Assembly: GCF_006864365.1 (NCBI RefSeq)
Contig: NZ_QHLJ01000005.1
Span: forward strand, 1-64,000
From: Campylobacter sp. MIT 99-7217
GTDB taxonomy: Bacteria > Campylobacterota > Campylobacteria > Campylobacterales > Campylobacteraceae
DNA length: 64,000 nucleotides
Direction: 5' to 3'
The notes beneath the pieces are model-generated. The model was not told where the DNA came from, ran no database searches, and was given only the letters and a program-made list of their open reading frames with translations. Shown one piece after another: positions 51,240 to 61,580 of this stretch (within the stretch, counting starts at the first letter, position 1; each line of letters opens with the position of its first letter). A program made the position numbers and the translations under genes.

Positions 51240-51749
51240 TTGAAATTTATAGGTCTTTGTTTCTTTCTTGTTTTATTTTTAGAAGCAGCAACTCCTAGTT
51301 TTGAGCATATTTATGATTTTGAGCTTAAAAAAGATGAAAGAGCAAGTGTTGAAATTACCGAGCTTGGTTATGAAGACAGGAAACAAAATTTTGATTTTTA
51401 TTGGACACTTTGGGATACTAATAAGATTATTATTCATAGCAAATACCGCAAATTTCCGCGTCAATTTGTGTTATCTTTAAAAAGAAATCTCAACTGGGCG
51501 ACACAAACTCTCATTCCTGATTTTAAAAATCCGCATATTGATAGGGCAAGATTGATCTTAGAATTTAGTGATTTTAAGGAAGGAATGGCTAAATTTAGGG
51601 TTTATATCGAGGATAAGGATTCAAGATTGCAGGTTAATTTTCTTGATCCTAGAAAGCTTGAAAGCCCTTTAAAAGAGCCGCCTAAGAGCAATCAAACCGT
51701 GCCTATGATCAATTTTAACGAAAGCCAAGTGCCAAAACCAGCAAATTAA
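51240..51749 (+). CDS. Exported hypothetical protein
   Basis: The product has 169 residues with a TTG start two bases after the previous stop. The signal peptide is MKFIGLCFFLVLFLEAATPS, cut probably after the Ala residues. The mature part is beta-rich (NFDFYWTLWDTNKIIIHSKY) with an Asn/Pro/Lys-rich end. It sits in the same operon position as a C. jejuni exported protein of unknown role. Confidence 0.7.
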   Translation: MKFIGLCFFLVLFLEAATPSFEHIYDFELKKDERASVEITELGYEDRKQNFDFYWTLWDTNKIIIHSKYRKFPRQFVLSLKRNLNWATQTLIPDFKNPHIDRARLILEFSDFKEGMAKFRVYIEDKDSRLQVNFLDPRKLESPLKEPPKSNQTVPMINFNESQVPKPAN

Positions 51750-51759
51750 AGGACAAAAA

Positions 51760-52668
51760 TTGCAAGAAGTAGATAAGATCATTTTAAATTTCATTGATGA
51801 ACTTGATTATGAGGACGCAAAGTTGATGTTTTCACATATCAAATCTGGCAAAAAACTACGCACCAAACTCATCTTAAGCATAGCGAATTTAAAAAACCCA
51901 AGCGGTGCTACTTGGAATGAAATTTACAAGCTTTGTGCTATTGTCGAGCTTATTCATTTAGCAAGCTTGCTTCATGATGATGTCATTGATGAAGCGAGTT
52001 TAAGGCGTGGGGCAAAAAGCATTAATGCTGAATTTGGAGCAAAAAATGCCATTATGCTGGGCGATATTTTGTATTCTAAAGCCTTTTTTGAGCTTAGTTC
52101 TTTTGATAAAGAGCTTGCAAAAAGCATTTCAAATGCTGTTTTATGCCTTTCAAAAGGCGAATTGATGGACATAAATTTAAGCAAAAGTTTTAATTTGGAT
52201 AAAGAAAAATACCTTAAAATGCTTTATTTTAAAACCGCCGTTTTGATCGAAGCAAGTGCAAAAAGTGCGGCCTTTTTGGTAGGGCTTGAGCCACAAGATT
52301 TTGCAGACTATGGCAAGAATTTGGGCTTAGCCTTTCAAATGGTTGATGATATTTTAGATATAAGAAGTGATGAAAAAACGCTTGGAAAACCTGCAATGAG
52401 CGATTTTAGGGAGGGAAAAACCACTCTTCCTTATATATTTTTATATCAAAAACTAGATGAAAATGATAAAATAAAACTTCAAAATTTATTTAAAAAAGAG
52501 CTAGATTCAACCCAGCTTGCTTGGCTAAGACAAAAGCTAAATTTAAGCCTAGATGAGAGCTTGCAAGAGGCTAAAAACTATGCAAATTTAGCCTTAAAAG
52601 CCATAGAAAAATATCAAAGTCCTTTTTTAAATGAAATCGTTAGTAAAATGGTAGATAGGGACTTTTAA
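51760..52668 (+). CDS. Polyprenyl diphosphate synthase
   Basis: The product has 302 residues with a TTG start after AAAGGACAAAAA. The first Asp-rich motif is HLASLLHDDVIDEASLRRGA, and the second is AFQMVDDILDIRSDEKTLGK, as in trans-prenyltransferases. It condenses isopentenyl diphosphate to a long-chain prenyl diphosphate, probably the menaquinone side chain. Chain length cannot be read safely. Its last base overlaps the hemA start (TAATG). Confidence 0.9.
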   Translation: MQEVDKIILNFIDELDYEDAKLMFSHIKSGKKLRTKLILSIANLKNPSGATWNEIYKLCAIVELIHLASLLHDDVIDEASLRRGAKSINAEFGAKNAIMLGDILYSKAFFELSSFDKELAKSISNAVLCLSKGELMDINLSKSFNLDKEKYLKMLYFKTAVLIEASAKSAAFLVGLEPQDFADYGKNLGLAFQMVDDILDIRSDEKTLGKPAMSDFREGKTTLPYIFLYQKLDENDKIKLQNLFKKELDSTQLAWLRQKLNLSLDESLQEAKNYANLALKAIEKYQSPFLNEIVSKMVDRDF

Positions 52669-53954
52669 TGCATTATTTTTGTGTAAGCTGGACGCATAAA
52701 AACACGGATATTACCCTAAGAGAAAAGCTTTCTATCACTGATGAAGCACGCATAAAAGAGCTTTTAAGGCTCATAAATGCAAACTCAAGTATAGATGAAA
52801 GCTTTGTGCTTAGCACTTGCAATAGGATTGAAATTTTCGTTTATGCTAGCGAGCTTGAAAAAATCGCTGATTATATCGTCGCTTCTTTGTCCTTGTTGTG
52901 TGGTGTGGATAAGGAAGTTTTGTTTCAAAAGGCTGATTTTTTCGAAGATATTGGAGCTATTCATCATCTTTTTTCAGTAGCTAGCTCACTTGATAGTCTT
53001 GTTGTGGGTGAAACGCAAATTGCCGGACAGCTTAAAGATGCTTTTAATTTTGCCTATAAACAGCATTTTAGCGGGGTAAATCTTTGGCAGGCTATTCATT
53101 TTGCTTTTAAGTGCGCTGCAAGCATTCGAAACGAAACGCAAATTTCTAAAAATCCTGTCTCCATAGCCTCAGTTGCCGTTTCTAAGGCTAAGGAACTTCT
53201 TGATTTAAAAGATAAAGAAGCTGTAGTCATAGGAGCTGGGGAAATGGGAGAGCTTGCTTGCAAGCATTTGCTAAATTCAGGAGCTAAAATCTTACTTTTA
53301 AATAGAAATTTAGACAAGGCAAAAAACCTCGCCAAATGCCTAGGAGAACGCGTTAAAACAGCAGATATCAGTAGCTTAAAAGAATGCTTAAATCACTATG
53401 AGCTTTTTTTCTCAGCCACAAATTCGCTTCAGTGCATCATCACTGATGAGCTTTTGCAAAAAAGAGATTTTACGAGGTATTTTTTTGATATCGCTGTTCC
53501 AAGGGATATAAATTTAAGCGAGGATAAGAGTATTAAGGTCTTTTCAGTAGATGATCTTGAAGAAGTGGTGAGCAAAAATCTAGCTCTTAGGGAAAAACAA
53601 GCTCAAATTGCTTACAATATCATCAACACAATGACGAGCGATTTTTTCAAATACCTTAACGATCAGGCTTTAAATCCTATCATCAAGGCTTTACGCTTGA
53701 AAGCTAAGGATTGTGCGAACGCTCAGCTTGAAATCGCATTAAAAAAAGGTTATTTAAAAAAATCAGACGAAGAAGAAGCTAGAAAGCTTATACACCAAGT
53801 TTTCAAAGCCTTTTTACATGCCCCAACCAAAAAACTTAAAGCTTTGCAAGATCAAAGAGAGGTCATCTTAGATAGCCTGCGTTATGTTTTTGAGCTTGAG
53901 GACGAATTTGAGGATTTTGATGAGATAGTTTTGGAGAATGACAATGAAATTTAG
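52668..53954 (+). CDS. hemA: Glutamyl-tRNA reductase
   Basis: The product has 428 residues. The catalytic Cys is in FVLSTCNRIEIFVYASEL near residue 50. The SSLDSLVVGETQIAGQLKDA block and the NADPH-binding AVVIGAGEMGELACKHLLNS follow. A long dimerisation helix with an acidic end closes the protein. It makes glutamate-1-semialdehyde, the first step of the C5 haem pathway, with hemC three genes downstream. Confidence 0.96.
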   Translation: MHYFCVSWTHKNTDITLREKLSITDEARIKELLRLINANSSIDESFVLSTCNRIEIFVYASELEKIADYIVASLSLLCGVDKEVLFQKADFFEDIGAIHHLFSVASSLDSLVVGETQIAGQLKDAFNFAYKQHFSGVNLWQAIHFAFKCAASIRNETQISKNPVSIASVAVSKAKELLDLKDKEAVVIGAGEMGELACKHLLNSGAKILLLNRNLDKAKNLAKCLGERVKTADISSLKECLNHYELFFSATNSLQCIITDELLQKRDFTRYFFDIAVPRDINLSEDKSIKVFSVDDLEEVVSKNLALREKQAQIAYNIINTMTSDFFKYLNDQALNPIIKALRLKAKDCANAQLEIALKKGYLKKSDEEEARKLIHQVFKAFLHAPTKKLKALQDQREVILDSLRYVFELEDEFEDFDEIVLENDNEI

Positions 53955-55665
53955 CAAATTTTACGCACCGACAACAAAGGAAGCACCAAAAGATGCGAGC
54001 TTGCCAAGTCATATTTTTTTACTTCGTGCTGGATATATCGAGCAAATAGGCGCTGGACTTTATAATTTTTTACCTCTTGGAAAAAGGGTTTTAGATAAAA
54101 TCACCGCCATTGTAAAAGATGAAATGGATAAGGCAGGTGCTTTGCAAACCAGCCTTAGCTTCGTAACGAGTGCAAATTTATGGCAAGAAAGTGGGCGTTA
54201 TAATGTCTTTGGTAAGGAGCTTTTGCGTTTTAAGGATAGAAAAGAAAATGATTTTGTCCTAGGTCCAACGCACGAAGAAGCCATGCTTAGCATAGTAAAA
54301 AACAAAATCACAAGCTATAAGCAACTGCCCTTGCATTTGTATCAAATCGGTCTTAAATTCCGCGATGAGGCAAGACCTCGCTTTGGACTTTTAAGATGTC
54401 GTGAGTTTGTGATGAAAGACGGATACAGCTTTCATGCTGATGAGCAGGATTTAAGCCGTGAGTTTGAGCTTATGTTTGAAACTTATAGCAAAATTTTCAC
54501 AAGGCTTGGGCTTGATTTTAGGGCTGTTGAGGCTGATAGTGGGGCTATTGGCGGAAGTGGAAGTAAAGAATTTATGGTTTTGGCACAAAATGGCGAAGAT
54601 GACATTTTGATGTGTGAAAACTGCTCTTATGCTGCAAATATAGAAGCAGCTGTGCGTGCAAAAAGAATTTGTGATGATGAGCGTCCGCAGGCAAATTACG
54701 CGAGTAAATTTCACACGCCAAATATTAAAACCATTAAAGATTTAGCCGAGTTTTTTAAGATCAATGCTTTTTACACGATCAAAGCTGTTGTTAAAAAGGC
54801 GATTTATGAGGATAAAGAAAAGCTTGTGGTCTTTTTTGTAAGGGGCGATGATGAGCTTCAAACAACCAAAGCTTGCAATACTTGCAAGGCACTTGAGCTT
54901 GTTGATGCAAGTGAAGATGAGCTTTTAAAAGCTGGTTTGAAGCCCGGATTTATAGGATTTATCGGCTTAAAGGATCTTGATTTTTATGTGGATAAAGAGC
55001 TTGAAAATGAAAGGCAGATGATTTTAGGAGCAAACGAGACGGATTATCATCTAATAGGCATTGATGTGGTGAATTTAAATCAAGAAAGATTTAAAGACTT
55101 AGCCGAGGTAAGAGAAGGCGACACCTGCGTTAAATGCGGAGGCAAGCTTAAAAAAAACAAGGGCATAGAAGTAGGACATATCTTTAAGTTAGGGCAAAAA
55201 TATTCAGCTGCTATGAATGCAAATTTCTTAGATGAAAACGGCAAAAGCAAGCCTTTTTACATGGGTTGTTATGGCATAGGCGTTTCTCGCTTGGTCGCAG
55301 TGGCTGTTGAGGCTAGCTTTGATGAAAGGGGCATTATCTGGAACAAAAACCTAGCACCTTTTAGCTTAGAGCTGATCCTTTCAAATCCTAAAGATGAACA
55401 AGCCCTTAAATTTGCTCATGAACTCTATGAAGAGCTTTGTAAAATAGGCATTGAAGTGCTTTTTGATGATAGAAATGAAAGATTTGGCGTGAAAATGAGC
55501 GAATTTGAGCTTTTGGGCTTTCCTTATGCCTTGCTTATAGGCAAGGGCTTTGAAAATAATGAGCTTGAATTTATCACTAGAAAAGGACTTCAAAAAGAGC
55601 TTTTAAGCTTTAAAAAAGATGAAATTCAAAGCCTAGCTAGTGCATTAAAGGCTAAGATTTTATGA
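53944..55665 (+). CDS. proS: Prolyl-tRNA synthetase (bacterial type)
   Basis: The product has 573 residues from ATG 53944, seven bases after GGAG; an ATG six bases earlier is too close to the site. Class II motif 1 is AGLYNFLPLGKRVLDKITAI, motif 2 RDEARPRFGLLRCREFVMKD and motif 3 YGIGVSRLVAVAVEASFDER. The editing insertion lies at about residues 235-385. The C-terminal anticodon domain starts with FSLELILSNPKDEQALKFAH. It charges tRNA-Pro. The start overlaps hemA and the end overlaps fxsA. Confidence 0.97.
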   Translation: MKFSKFYAPTTKEAPKDASLPSHIFLLRAGYIEQIGAGLYNFLPLGKRVLDKITAIVKDEMDKAGALQTSLSFVTSANLWQESGRYNVFGKELLRFKDRKENDFVLGPTHEEAMLSIVKNKITSYKQLPLHLYQIGLKFRDEARPRFGLLRCREFVMKDGYSFHADEQDLSREFELMFETYSKIFTRLGLDFRAVEADSGAIGGSGSKEFMVLAQNGEDDILMCENCSYAANIEAAVRAKRICDDERPQANYASKFHTPNIKTIKDLAEFFKINAFYTIKAVVKKAIYEDKEKLVVFFVRGDDELQTTKACNTCKALELVDASEDELLKAGLKPGFIGFIGLKDLDFYVDKELENERQMILGANETDYHLIGIDVVNLNQERFKDLAEVREGDTCVKCGGKLKKNKGIEVGHIFKLGQKYSAAMNANFLDENGKSKPFYMGCYGIGVSRLVAVAVEASFDERGIIWNKNLAPFSLELILSNPKDEQALKFAHELYEELCKIGIEVLFDDRNERFGVKMSEFELLGFPYALLIGKGFENNELEFITRKGLQKELLSFKKDEIQSLASALKAKIL

Positions 55666-56063
55666 GTTTTTACCGCTTTTCTTTGTTACCATTTTTTTTA
55701 TTTGAACTTTTTATGAGTATTGCTTTTATATATGCTTTTGGCTTTGGAAATTTTTTGATTTTTCTTTTGATAAGTGTGGCTTTAGGTATGATTTTACTCG
55801 CCATTTTTTGGAAGAATATGCTCGAGTTTCAAATTCTAAGCCCTAAAGAAATGTTTGCACAATTTGGCTTTATCATTTGTGCTTTTTTATTTATTATTCC
55901 GGGCGTTTTAAGCTCTTTTGTGGCTTTTTTGATTTTGCTTTTTTGCTTGATTTTAAAATTTAAACCACAGCAAAAAGAAGCTTTTAAGGCAAACAACACT
56001 TCAAATTCTCAGCAAAAATACAAAGATGAAGAAATCATCGATGTAGAAATTATCAAGGATTAA
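55662..56063 (+). CDS. FxsA-family membrane protein
   Basis: The product has 133 residues and overlaps proS by 4 bases. Three hydrophobic spans are visible (LPFFLFELFMSIAFIYAFGF, FLIFLLISVALGMILLAIFW, GFIICAFLFIIPGVLSSFVA). A polar tail rich in Gln/Asn/Glu/Asp follows. FxsA proteins are inner-membrane proteins linked in E. coli to phage exclusion by F. The tail ends EEIIDVEIIKD, a common family ending. Confidence 0.8.
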   Translation: MSFYRFSLLPFFLFELFMSIAFIYAFGFGNFLIFLLISVALGMILLAIFWKNMLEFQILSPKEMFAQFGFIICAFLFIIPGVLSSFVAFLILLFCLILKFKPQQKEAFKANNTSNSQQKYKDEEIIDVEIIKD

Positions 56064-56066
56064 ATC

Positions 56067-56996
56067 ATGAAAGAACTCATCATCGCGACTAGAAAAAGTG
56101 CTTTAGCCTTGTGGCAAAGTGAATTTATCAAAGAAAGTTTGCAAAAAGAGCATAAGAATTTAAAAATCACACTTGAAGGCTTTAAAACAAAAGGCGATGT
56201 GCTTTTAGATAGTCCTCTTGCAAAGATCGGCGGCAAGGGGCTTTTTACTAAGGAACTTGAAGAAAGTATGCTAAGAAATGAAGCTCAAATTGCTGTTCAT
56301 AGCCTAAAAGATGTGCCAAGTTTTTTCCCAAAAGGACTTGTTTTAGCTGCTGTTTCTAAAAGAGAAGCAGTAAATGATGCAATGCTTAGCATGGAATTTC
56401 AAAGCTTAGCTTCCCTGCCAAAGGGTGCTAGAGTAGGCACGACAAGCCTTAGACGCAAAATGCAGCTTTTGCTTTTAAGACCTGATTTAAATATCATTTC
56501 TTTAAGGGGAAATGTTAATTCTCGCATTCAAAAGCTTAAAAATAAGGAATTTGAAGCGATTATTTTAGCGCGTGCTGGCATTAACCGCCTTAATCTTGAC
56601 AAAGAAGTTAATTTCATCTATGATTTTAGCCTTGAAGAGATGATCCCTGCTGCTTCTCAAGGAGCTTTAGGCATAGAAAGCATTGATGAAGCTGAACTTT
56701 TAGGGCTTTTAAAATGCCTTGATGATGAGGCTACGAGGATAGAAACGCATATAGAAAGGCAGTTTATCGAGACCTTAGAGGGTGGTTGTCAAGTGCCAAT
56801 TGGCATAAATGCGAGCTTAAAAGAAGATAAGATCAAGATAAGGGCTATTTTAGGACTTCCTGATGCGAGTGAGATTTTAAAAGATGAGCTTGTGATTTTG
56901 AAAAAGGACTATGAAAATGCGGGGCTAAATTTGGCTAACAAGCTCATTTCAAAGGGCGCAAAAGAGCTTTTAAAGAAAGCTGAGGCAATGCTATGA
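56067..56996 (+). CDS. hemC: Porphobilinogen deaminase
   Basis: The product has 309 residues. It starts LIIATRKSALALWQSEFIKE. The hinge/active region is GGKGLFTKELEESMLRNEAQ then IAVHSLKDVPSFFPKGLVLA. The cofactor Cys is in TLEGGCQVPIGINAS near residue 240. It polymerises porphobilinogen to hydroxymethylbilane. It overlaps the ubiD-like start (ATGA). Confidence 0.96.
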   Translation: MKELIIATRKSALALWQSEFIKESLQKEHKNLKITLEGFKTKGDVLLDSPLAKIGGKGLFTKELEESMLRNEAQIAVHSLKDVPSFFPKGLVLAAVSKREAVNDAMLSMEFQSLASLPKGARVGTTSLRRKMQLLLLRPDLNIISLRGNVNSRIQKLKNKEFEAIILARAGINRLNLDKEVNFIYDFSLEEMIPAASQGALGIESIDEAELLGLLKCLDDEATRIETHIERQFIETLEGGCQVPIGINASLKEDKIKIRAILGLPDASEILKDELVILKKDYENAGLNLANKLISKGAKELLKKAEAML

Positions 56997-58792
56997 AACG
57001 CTTTATCAAAATTTTAAAAGCAAATAATTTGCTAAAAATCATCGAAGAGCCTGTAGATATCGATCTTGAAATCGCACATTTAGCTTACATAGAAGCAAAA
57101 AAGGGAGAAAACGGCAAAGCCTTGCTTTTTACCAAACCCATAAGCAAAAAAGAAAATAAAAACTATGAATTTCCCGTGCTTATGAACACTTTTTGCAATG
57201 AAAAAGCCCTAAATTTAGCCCTAACAAGATCTTATGAAGAGGTTGCAGATGAGATCAAACAGCTTAGCAAGCTTCATATCCCTCAAGGTTTAAAGGCTAA
57301 ATTTGATTTTTTCAAAATGCTTTTAAGCCTTAAAAAAGCCCCTCCAAAAAGGCTAAATGGCAAGGGCGATTTTACTTTTAAAGAACTTAAAAGCCTTAAT
57401 GAACTTCCTATTTTAAAGACTTGGGAAAAGGATGGGGGCAAATTTATCACTATGGGGCAAGTTTATACCAAAAGCCTTGATAATACGCAAAATAATCTTG
57501 GTATGTATCGCCTGCAAGTAAGCGGTGAAAACGAGCTTTTAATGCACTGGCAAATCCACAAAGACGGTGCAAATTTCTTTAACGAATACAAAAAAGCAGG
57601 ACGCAAAATGCCTGTTAGCATAGCCATAGGAGGCGATCCGCTTTACATTTGGTGTTCGCAAGCTCCTTTGCCAAAGGGAATTTTTGAGCTTTTGCTCTTT
57701 GGCTTTATCAAAAAAACTCCCGCAAAGCTTGTAAAATGCGAAAGTAATGATATTTTCGTGCCAAAGGATAGTGATATCGTGATCGAGGGCTTTATCGATA
57801 CGAATGAATTTAAGATCGAAGGACCTTTTGGCGATCATACAGGCTTTTACACGCCTGCTGAGCTTTTTCCTGTGATGAGGGTTGAAAAAATTTATGCTAA
57901 AAGAAATGCTATTTATCAAGCTACCGTCGTGGGTAAGCCACCTTTAGAAGATAAGATCATGGGACTTGGAACGGAGAGGATTTTTTTACCGCTTTTGCAA
58001 ACTAGCGTTCCTGATTTGCTGGATTATAAAATGCCTGAAAACGGAGTCTTTCATAATCTTATCCTAGCTAAAATCGCACCCAAATACCCAGCTCATGCCC
58101 AGCAAATCATGCATGCTTTTTGGGGCGTTGGGCAAATGAGCTTTGTAAAACACGCCATTTTTGTTGATGAGAAAGCACCAAATTTAAACGATTATGAAGC
58201 TTTAATCCCTTATATTTTAGATCGTTTTAAACCCTCAAATTTGCTCATTACAAGCGGAATTTGCGATCAGCTTGATCATGCCTCTCCAAATGCTTGTTTT
58301 GGTGGTAAGGCTGGACTTGATGCAAGTGGGGAAAAAAGTAGCGAGGATATAGATAAAATCAGCGACAAAGCCTTGTTTGAGCTTTTTAGCTCAAAGCTTG
58401 AGATCAAAGCCTTAAAGCAGTTTTATCCTGAGAGCAAAGCTCCTATAACTTGCATTTTGCTAGATAAAAAAGAAAAGATAAAAACAAGTTTTGAAAAATT
58501 GCTTGAGTTTAAAAAGCATTTTAAAATTTTGGTATTTTTAGACAGCACAAACTGCCTTGAAAATCCTTACATGCTTGTTTGGCGTGTGGTAAATAATATC
58601 GATGCGCAAAGAGATATTTTTATTAGTGAGCATTGTGTGGGCATTGATGCGAGTGCAAAAGGCGAGCTTGAGGGTTATACTAGGACTTGGCCCTTGCAAA
58701 CTGATTGCACAAAAAGCGTGATTGATGATCTTATCTTGCGTAATATCTTAGAAAAAGATCCCATACTTTTTAAGAAATTTGAGCTTTATTAA
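56993..58792 (+). CDS. UbiD-family decarboxylase, likely menaquinone biosynthesis
   Basis: The product has 599 residues. It has UbiD-family blocks MYRLQVSGENELLMHWQIHK, PVSIAIGGDPLYIWCSQAPL, FKIEGPFGDHTGFYTPAELF (Glu of the active site) and KEPLEDK-like VGKPPLEDKIMGLGTERIFL. The enzyme uses prenylated flavin. Campylobacter makes menaquinone by the futalosine route, where a UbiD-like decarboxylase acts, so that pathway is inferred. The prenyl synthase in this operon fits the same pathway. Confidence 0.85.
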   Translation: MKRFIKILKANNLLKIIEEPVDIDLEIAHLAYIEAKKGENGKALLFTKPISKKENKNYEFPVLMNTFCNEKALNLALTRSYEEVADEIKQLSKLHIPQGLKAKFDFFKMLLSLKKAPPKRLNGKGDFTFKELKSLNELPILKTWEKDGGKFITMGQVYTKSLDNTQNNLGMYRLQVSGENELLMHWQIHKDGANFFNEYKKAGRKMPVSIAIGGDPLYIWCSQAPLPKGIFELLLFGFIKKTPAKLVKCESNDIFVPKDSDIVIEGFIDTNEFKIEGPFGDHTGFYTPAELFPVMRVEKIYAKRNAIYQATVVGKPPLEDKIMGLGTERIFLPLLQTSVPDLLDYKMPENGVFHNLILAKIAPKYPAHAQQIMHAFWGVGQMSFVKHAIFVDEKAPNLNDYEALIPYILDRFKPSNLLITSGICDQLDHASPNACFGGKAGLDASGEKSSEDIDKISDKALFELFSSKLEIKALKQFYPESKAPITCILLDKKEKIKTSFEKLLEFKKHFKILVFLDSTNCLENPYMLVWRVVNNIDAQRDIFISEHCVGIDASAKGELEGYTRTWPLQTDCTKSVIDDLILRNILEKDPILFKKFELY

Positions 58793-58972
58793 TTTTTTAT
58801 ATTCTTGATAACAAACAAAAATTTATAAATGTTTTTGTTTGTTTTTAAATTTAGGAATGTTTTTTGCTTGTAAGCAAATGAGTATTTTTTTATAAAAAAT
58901 ATAAAAAAGACTTCATTATTTTTAAGTTTAGTCGATTTGCATTTTAGAAACCATATTAGAAAGGATTTTAAG

Positions 58973-59362
58973 ATGGAAATGAAAATTAACGCGTTAAACA
59001 TAAATTCTTCTATCCCTACGCAAAATACTAGCGTGGATAGTAGTGGAGTAAAGCCTACTCAAGAAAGTTCTTTGAGTGAGGGTAATAAAGATTCTTCCAG
59101 AGTTTCAGGGATTGGTAATGCTCAGGAAGATCTTAGCTCAAGCGAGCAACTTGAGGAGTTAAGCCAAAAGCTTAATGAGCAAATGAAGTCTTTGCAAGCA
59201 AACATTAGTTTTAGCTTTAGTAGCGAGCTTAATGGCTTGTATATTAAGGTAACTGATAATGAAACAGGAGATGTTATCCGTCAAATACCAAGCGAAGAAG
59301 CTATAAGACTTCAAGAGTATTTTAAAAACGCTGTGGGTTTATTATTTAATCAGGAGAGTTAA
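58973..59362 (+). CDS. flaG: Flagellar protein FlaG
   Basis: The product has 129 residues from ATG 58973 (AAAGGATTTTAAG upstream). The N-terminal half is Ser/Thr/Asn-rich. The C-terminal FlaG domain has SFSFSSELNGLYIKVTDNET, GDVIRQIPSEEAIRLQEYFK and NAVGLLFNQES. FlaG limits filament length in Campylobacter. TAGTCGATTTGC about 40 bases upstream resembles a sigma-28 -10 element, weakly. It is followed 1 base later by fliD. Confidence 0.9.
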   Translation: MEMKINALNINSSIPTQNTSVDSSGVKPTQESSLSEGNKDSSRVSGIGNAQEDLSSSEQLEELSQKLNEQMKSLQANISFSFSSELNGLYIKVTDNETGDVIRQIPSEEAIRLQEYFKNAVGLLFNQES

Positions 59363-59363
59363 G

Positions 59364-61559
59364 ATGGCATTGGGACAATTAGGAAGCTTAGGTTTAGGCT
59401 CAAATGTTTTAACACAAGACACTTTAGAGAAGTTAAAAAAAGCTGAAGAATCTTCACAGCTTAATCTTTATACAACGAGCATTGAAAAAAATACAGCTAA
59501 GCAAAAAGCTTTGACTGAACTCAAGACCAAGCTTTCTGCCTTTCAAACTCAGGTTAAGACACTTGGAGATTCTACAGCCTTTTCAAAAAGAAGTGTTACT
59601 GCAAGTGTAACGGGTGATAGTGCTGCTGCTTCGCTCACTGCAAGTAGTGGTGTTGCTTTACAAAATGTAAGTGTAAGTGTAAGTCAAATTGCCGAAAAAG
59701 ATGTTTTTCAAAGTAAGGGCATCAAAGCAGGAACAGAACTTGTGCTAGCTCAGAGTCAAAATGCAGGTAAATTTACACTTACGCAAGGTAGTAAGACATA
59801 TACAATTAGTGTTGATTCAAATACTACCTTTCAGGATTTGGCTGAGAGGATTGCTACAGCAAGTAATGGGGATATTCAAGCAAAGATTATCAATACAGGA
59901 GAAGCTGATACACCTTATCGCTTAACGATTTCGAGTAAAAATACAGGAACTGATAGTGCCATTAGTTTTACTGATGATGATAACATACTTCAAAATGCTC
60001 TAGGTTGGAGTTTTAAAACCGATGATTTTGCAAAGGATAGCTTTTCGGGTTTTAGTGTTGCAAATGGCACAAATAAGGTCGCAAATTTAAGTGATCCTTT
60101 GGGTTCTGATATTAAATTTACACTTTTTGCGGATAATCAAACTTATGAGATTTCAGCTACAGCAAATGAAACTTATCAAGATCTTATCGATAGGGTTAAT
60201 CAAACAACAAATGGTAAGGTAAAGCTTAATTATTCAAGTTCAGATCAAACTATGAGTTTTAGTGGCTCTGCTAAGATCTTTGAAGGAACTTTAGATACCG
60301 CTAGTAATACTTATAAAAACGATAGTGCCACAGGTAACTTTTTTGCAAATACACTTGGTATGAAGGTGTCAAAGAATTATTCTTTAGATGATGCAAACAA
60401 TGATTTTCATATCAAGCATGCTAGAAATGCCGAATTTACCCTTGATGGTATTAAAATGGTGCGTCAAAGCAATGAAGTTAAAGACATTGGAGCAGGTCTT
60501 GCTCTTACTTTGAAGAAGACAGGAGATATTAACTTTGATGTAAAGCAAGATACTGAGGGCATTAGTTCAGCAATGGAAGAGCTTGCAACTGCATACAATG
60601 ACTTAATGACGACACTAGATACTTACACTAAATATGATACTGATACTAAGGTGGCTGGAGATTTGCAAGGTGTTAGTCAGGTTACTAGTATAAGATCGAC
60701 TATTATTAACTCAATTTTTCAAACCCAGTCTATTGAAGGAAGCGTTAAAGATGATAATGATAAAACTTCAACAGCTATGGTTATGGTTTCTTTGCAGGAT
60801 TTTGGATTGACGCTAAATGAGTCAGGCACTATGTCCTTTAGCAAAAGTAAATTTGATACAAAAATATCAGATGATATCGATTTTGCTGAGAAATTCTTTG
60901 CAGGGGTTAGTGGCTTTGAGGATATCAATGTTGTAAGTAAATCTGTCAAGCTTGATACAGATGTGGACTTCACAGGAAAAGAATTTAAGATCGTTTTTAA
61001 TGATAAAACCTATGATTTGAGTAAGACAAAAGATGGACAAGATTTTGTTCTTAGTGGAAAAGACGCTGCAGAAAGGGCAAGAAATTTACTTGATCATATC
61101 AATAGTTTTCAAATTGAAGATTTAAAGGTTAAGATCCAAGAAGTTAATATGGGAACAAATGGTACAGAATATTTGCTTAAATTTAACAGCGATAATGGAT
61201 CTGATTTTGAAATCAAGGGTGATAAAACAAGTTTAGAGGCGATAGGCTTAGAAGAAAAGAAAGTTACTCCAAGTCTTGAAGAGGGAACAGGTGTTTTTGC
61301 AAGTCTTGCAACTATTCTTGATGGTATGACAAGTACAAGATCAAATAAAGAGGGAAGCTTAACTCTTTTAGATAAACAGATCACAAGCGAGCTTAAGTCT
61401 TTAAATGAAACGAAGAAAAAGACTCAAGAGCGTATTGATGCAAGATATGAAAGTATGGAGTTGCAATGGTTGCAGTATGATTTGATCATTTCTAAGCTTA
61501 AAACTCAAAGCAATACGATCACTCAAATGATCAATGCAGCAAATAACAACAATAATTAA
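59364..61559 (+). CDS. fliD: Flagellar filament cap protein FliD
   Basis: The product has 731 residues. The N-terminal family block is LGSLGLGSNVLTQDTLEKLK and the Flagellin-hook-IN motif occurs twice (TFQDLAERIATASNGDIQAK and TYQDLIDRVNQTTNGKVKLN). The C-terminal coiled coil is KKTQERIDARYESMELQWLQ, ending SNTITQMINAANNNNN. It is longer than the roughly 640-residue C. jejuni protein I recall; extra length lies in the central exposed domains. It caps the growing filament. It lies in an operon with flaG and fliS. Confidence 0.95.
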   Translation: MALGQLGSLGLGSNVLTQDTLEKLKKAEESSQLNLYTTSIEKNTAKQKALTELKTKLSAFQTQVKTLGDSTAFSKRSVTASVTGDSAAASLTASSGVALQNVSVSVSQIAEKDVFQSKGIKAGTELVLAQSQNAGKFTLTQGSKTYTISVDSNTTFQDLAERIATASNGDIQAKIINTGEADTPYRLTISSKNTGTDSAISFTDDDNILQNALGWSFKTDDFAKDSFSGFSVANGTNKVANLSDPLGSDIKFTLFADNQTYEISATANETYQDLIDRVNQTTNGKVKLNYSSSDQTMSFSGSAKIFEGTLDTASNTYKNDSATGNFFANTLGMKVSKNYSLDDANNDFHIKHARNAEFTLDGIKMVRQSNEVKDIGAGLALTLKKTGDINFDVKQDTEGISSAMEELATAYNDLMTTLDTYTKYDTDTKVAGDLQGVSQVTSIRSTIINSIFQTQSIEGSVKDDNDKTSTAMVMVSLQDFGLTLNESGTMSFSKSKFDTKISDDIDFAEKFFAGVSGFEDINVVSKSVKLDTDVDFTGKEFKIVFNDKTYDLSKTKDGQDFVLSGKDAAERARNLLDHINSFQIEDLKVKIQEVNMGTNGTEYLLKFNSDNGSDFEIKGDKTSLEAIGLEEKKVTPSLEEGTGVFASLATILDGMTSTRSNKEGSLTLLDKQITSELKSLNETKKKTQERIDARYESMELQWLQYDLIISKLKTQSNTITQMINAANNNNN

Positions 61560-61580
61560 GATTGCAAGGAAAGGTAACAC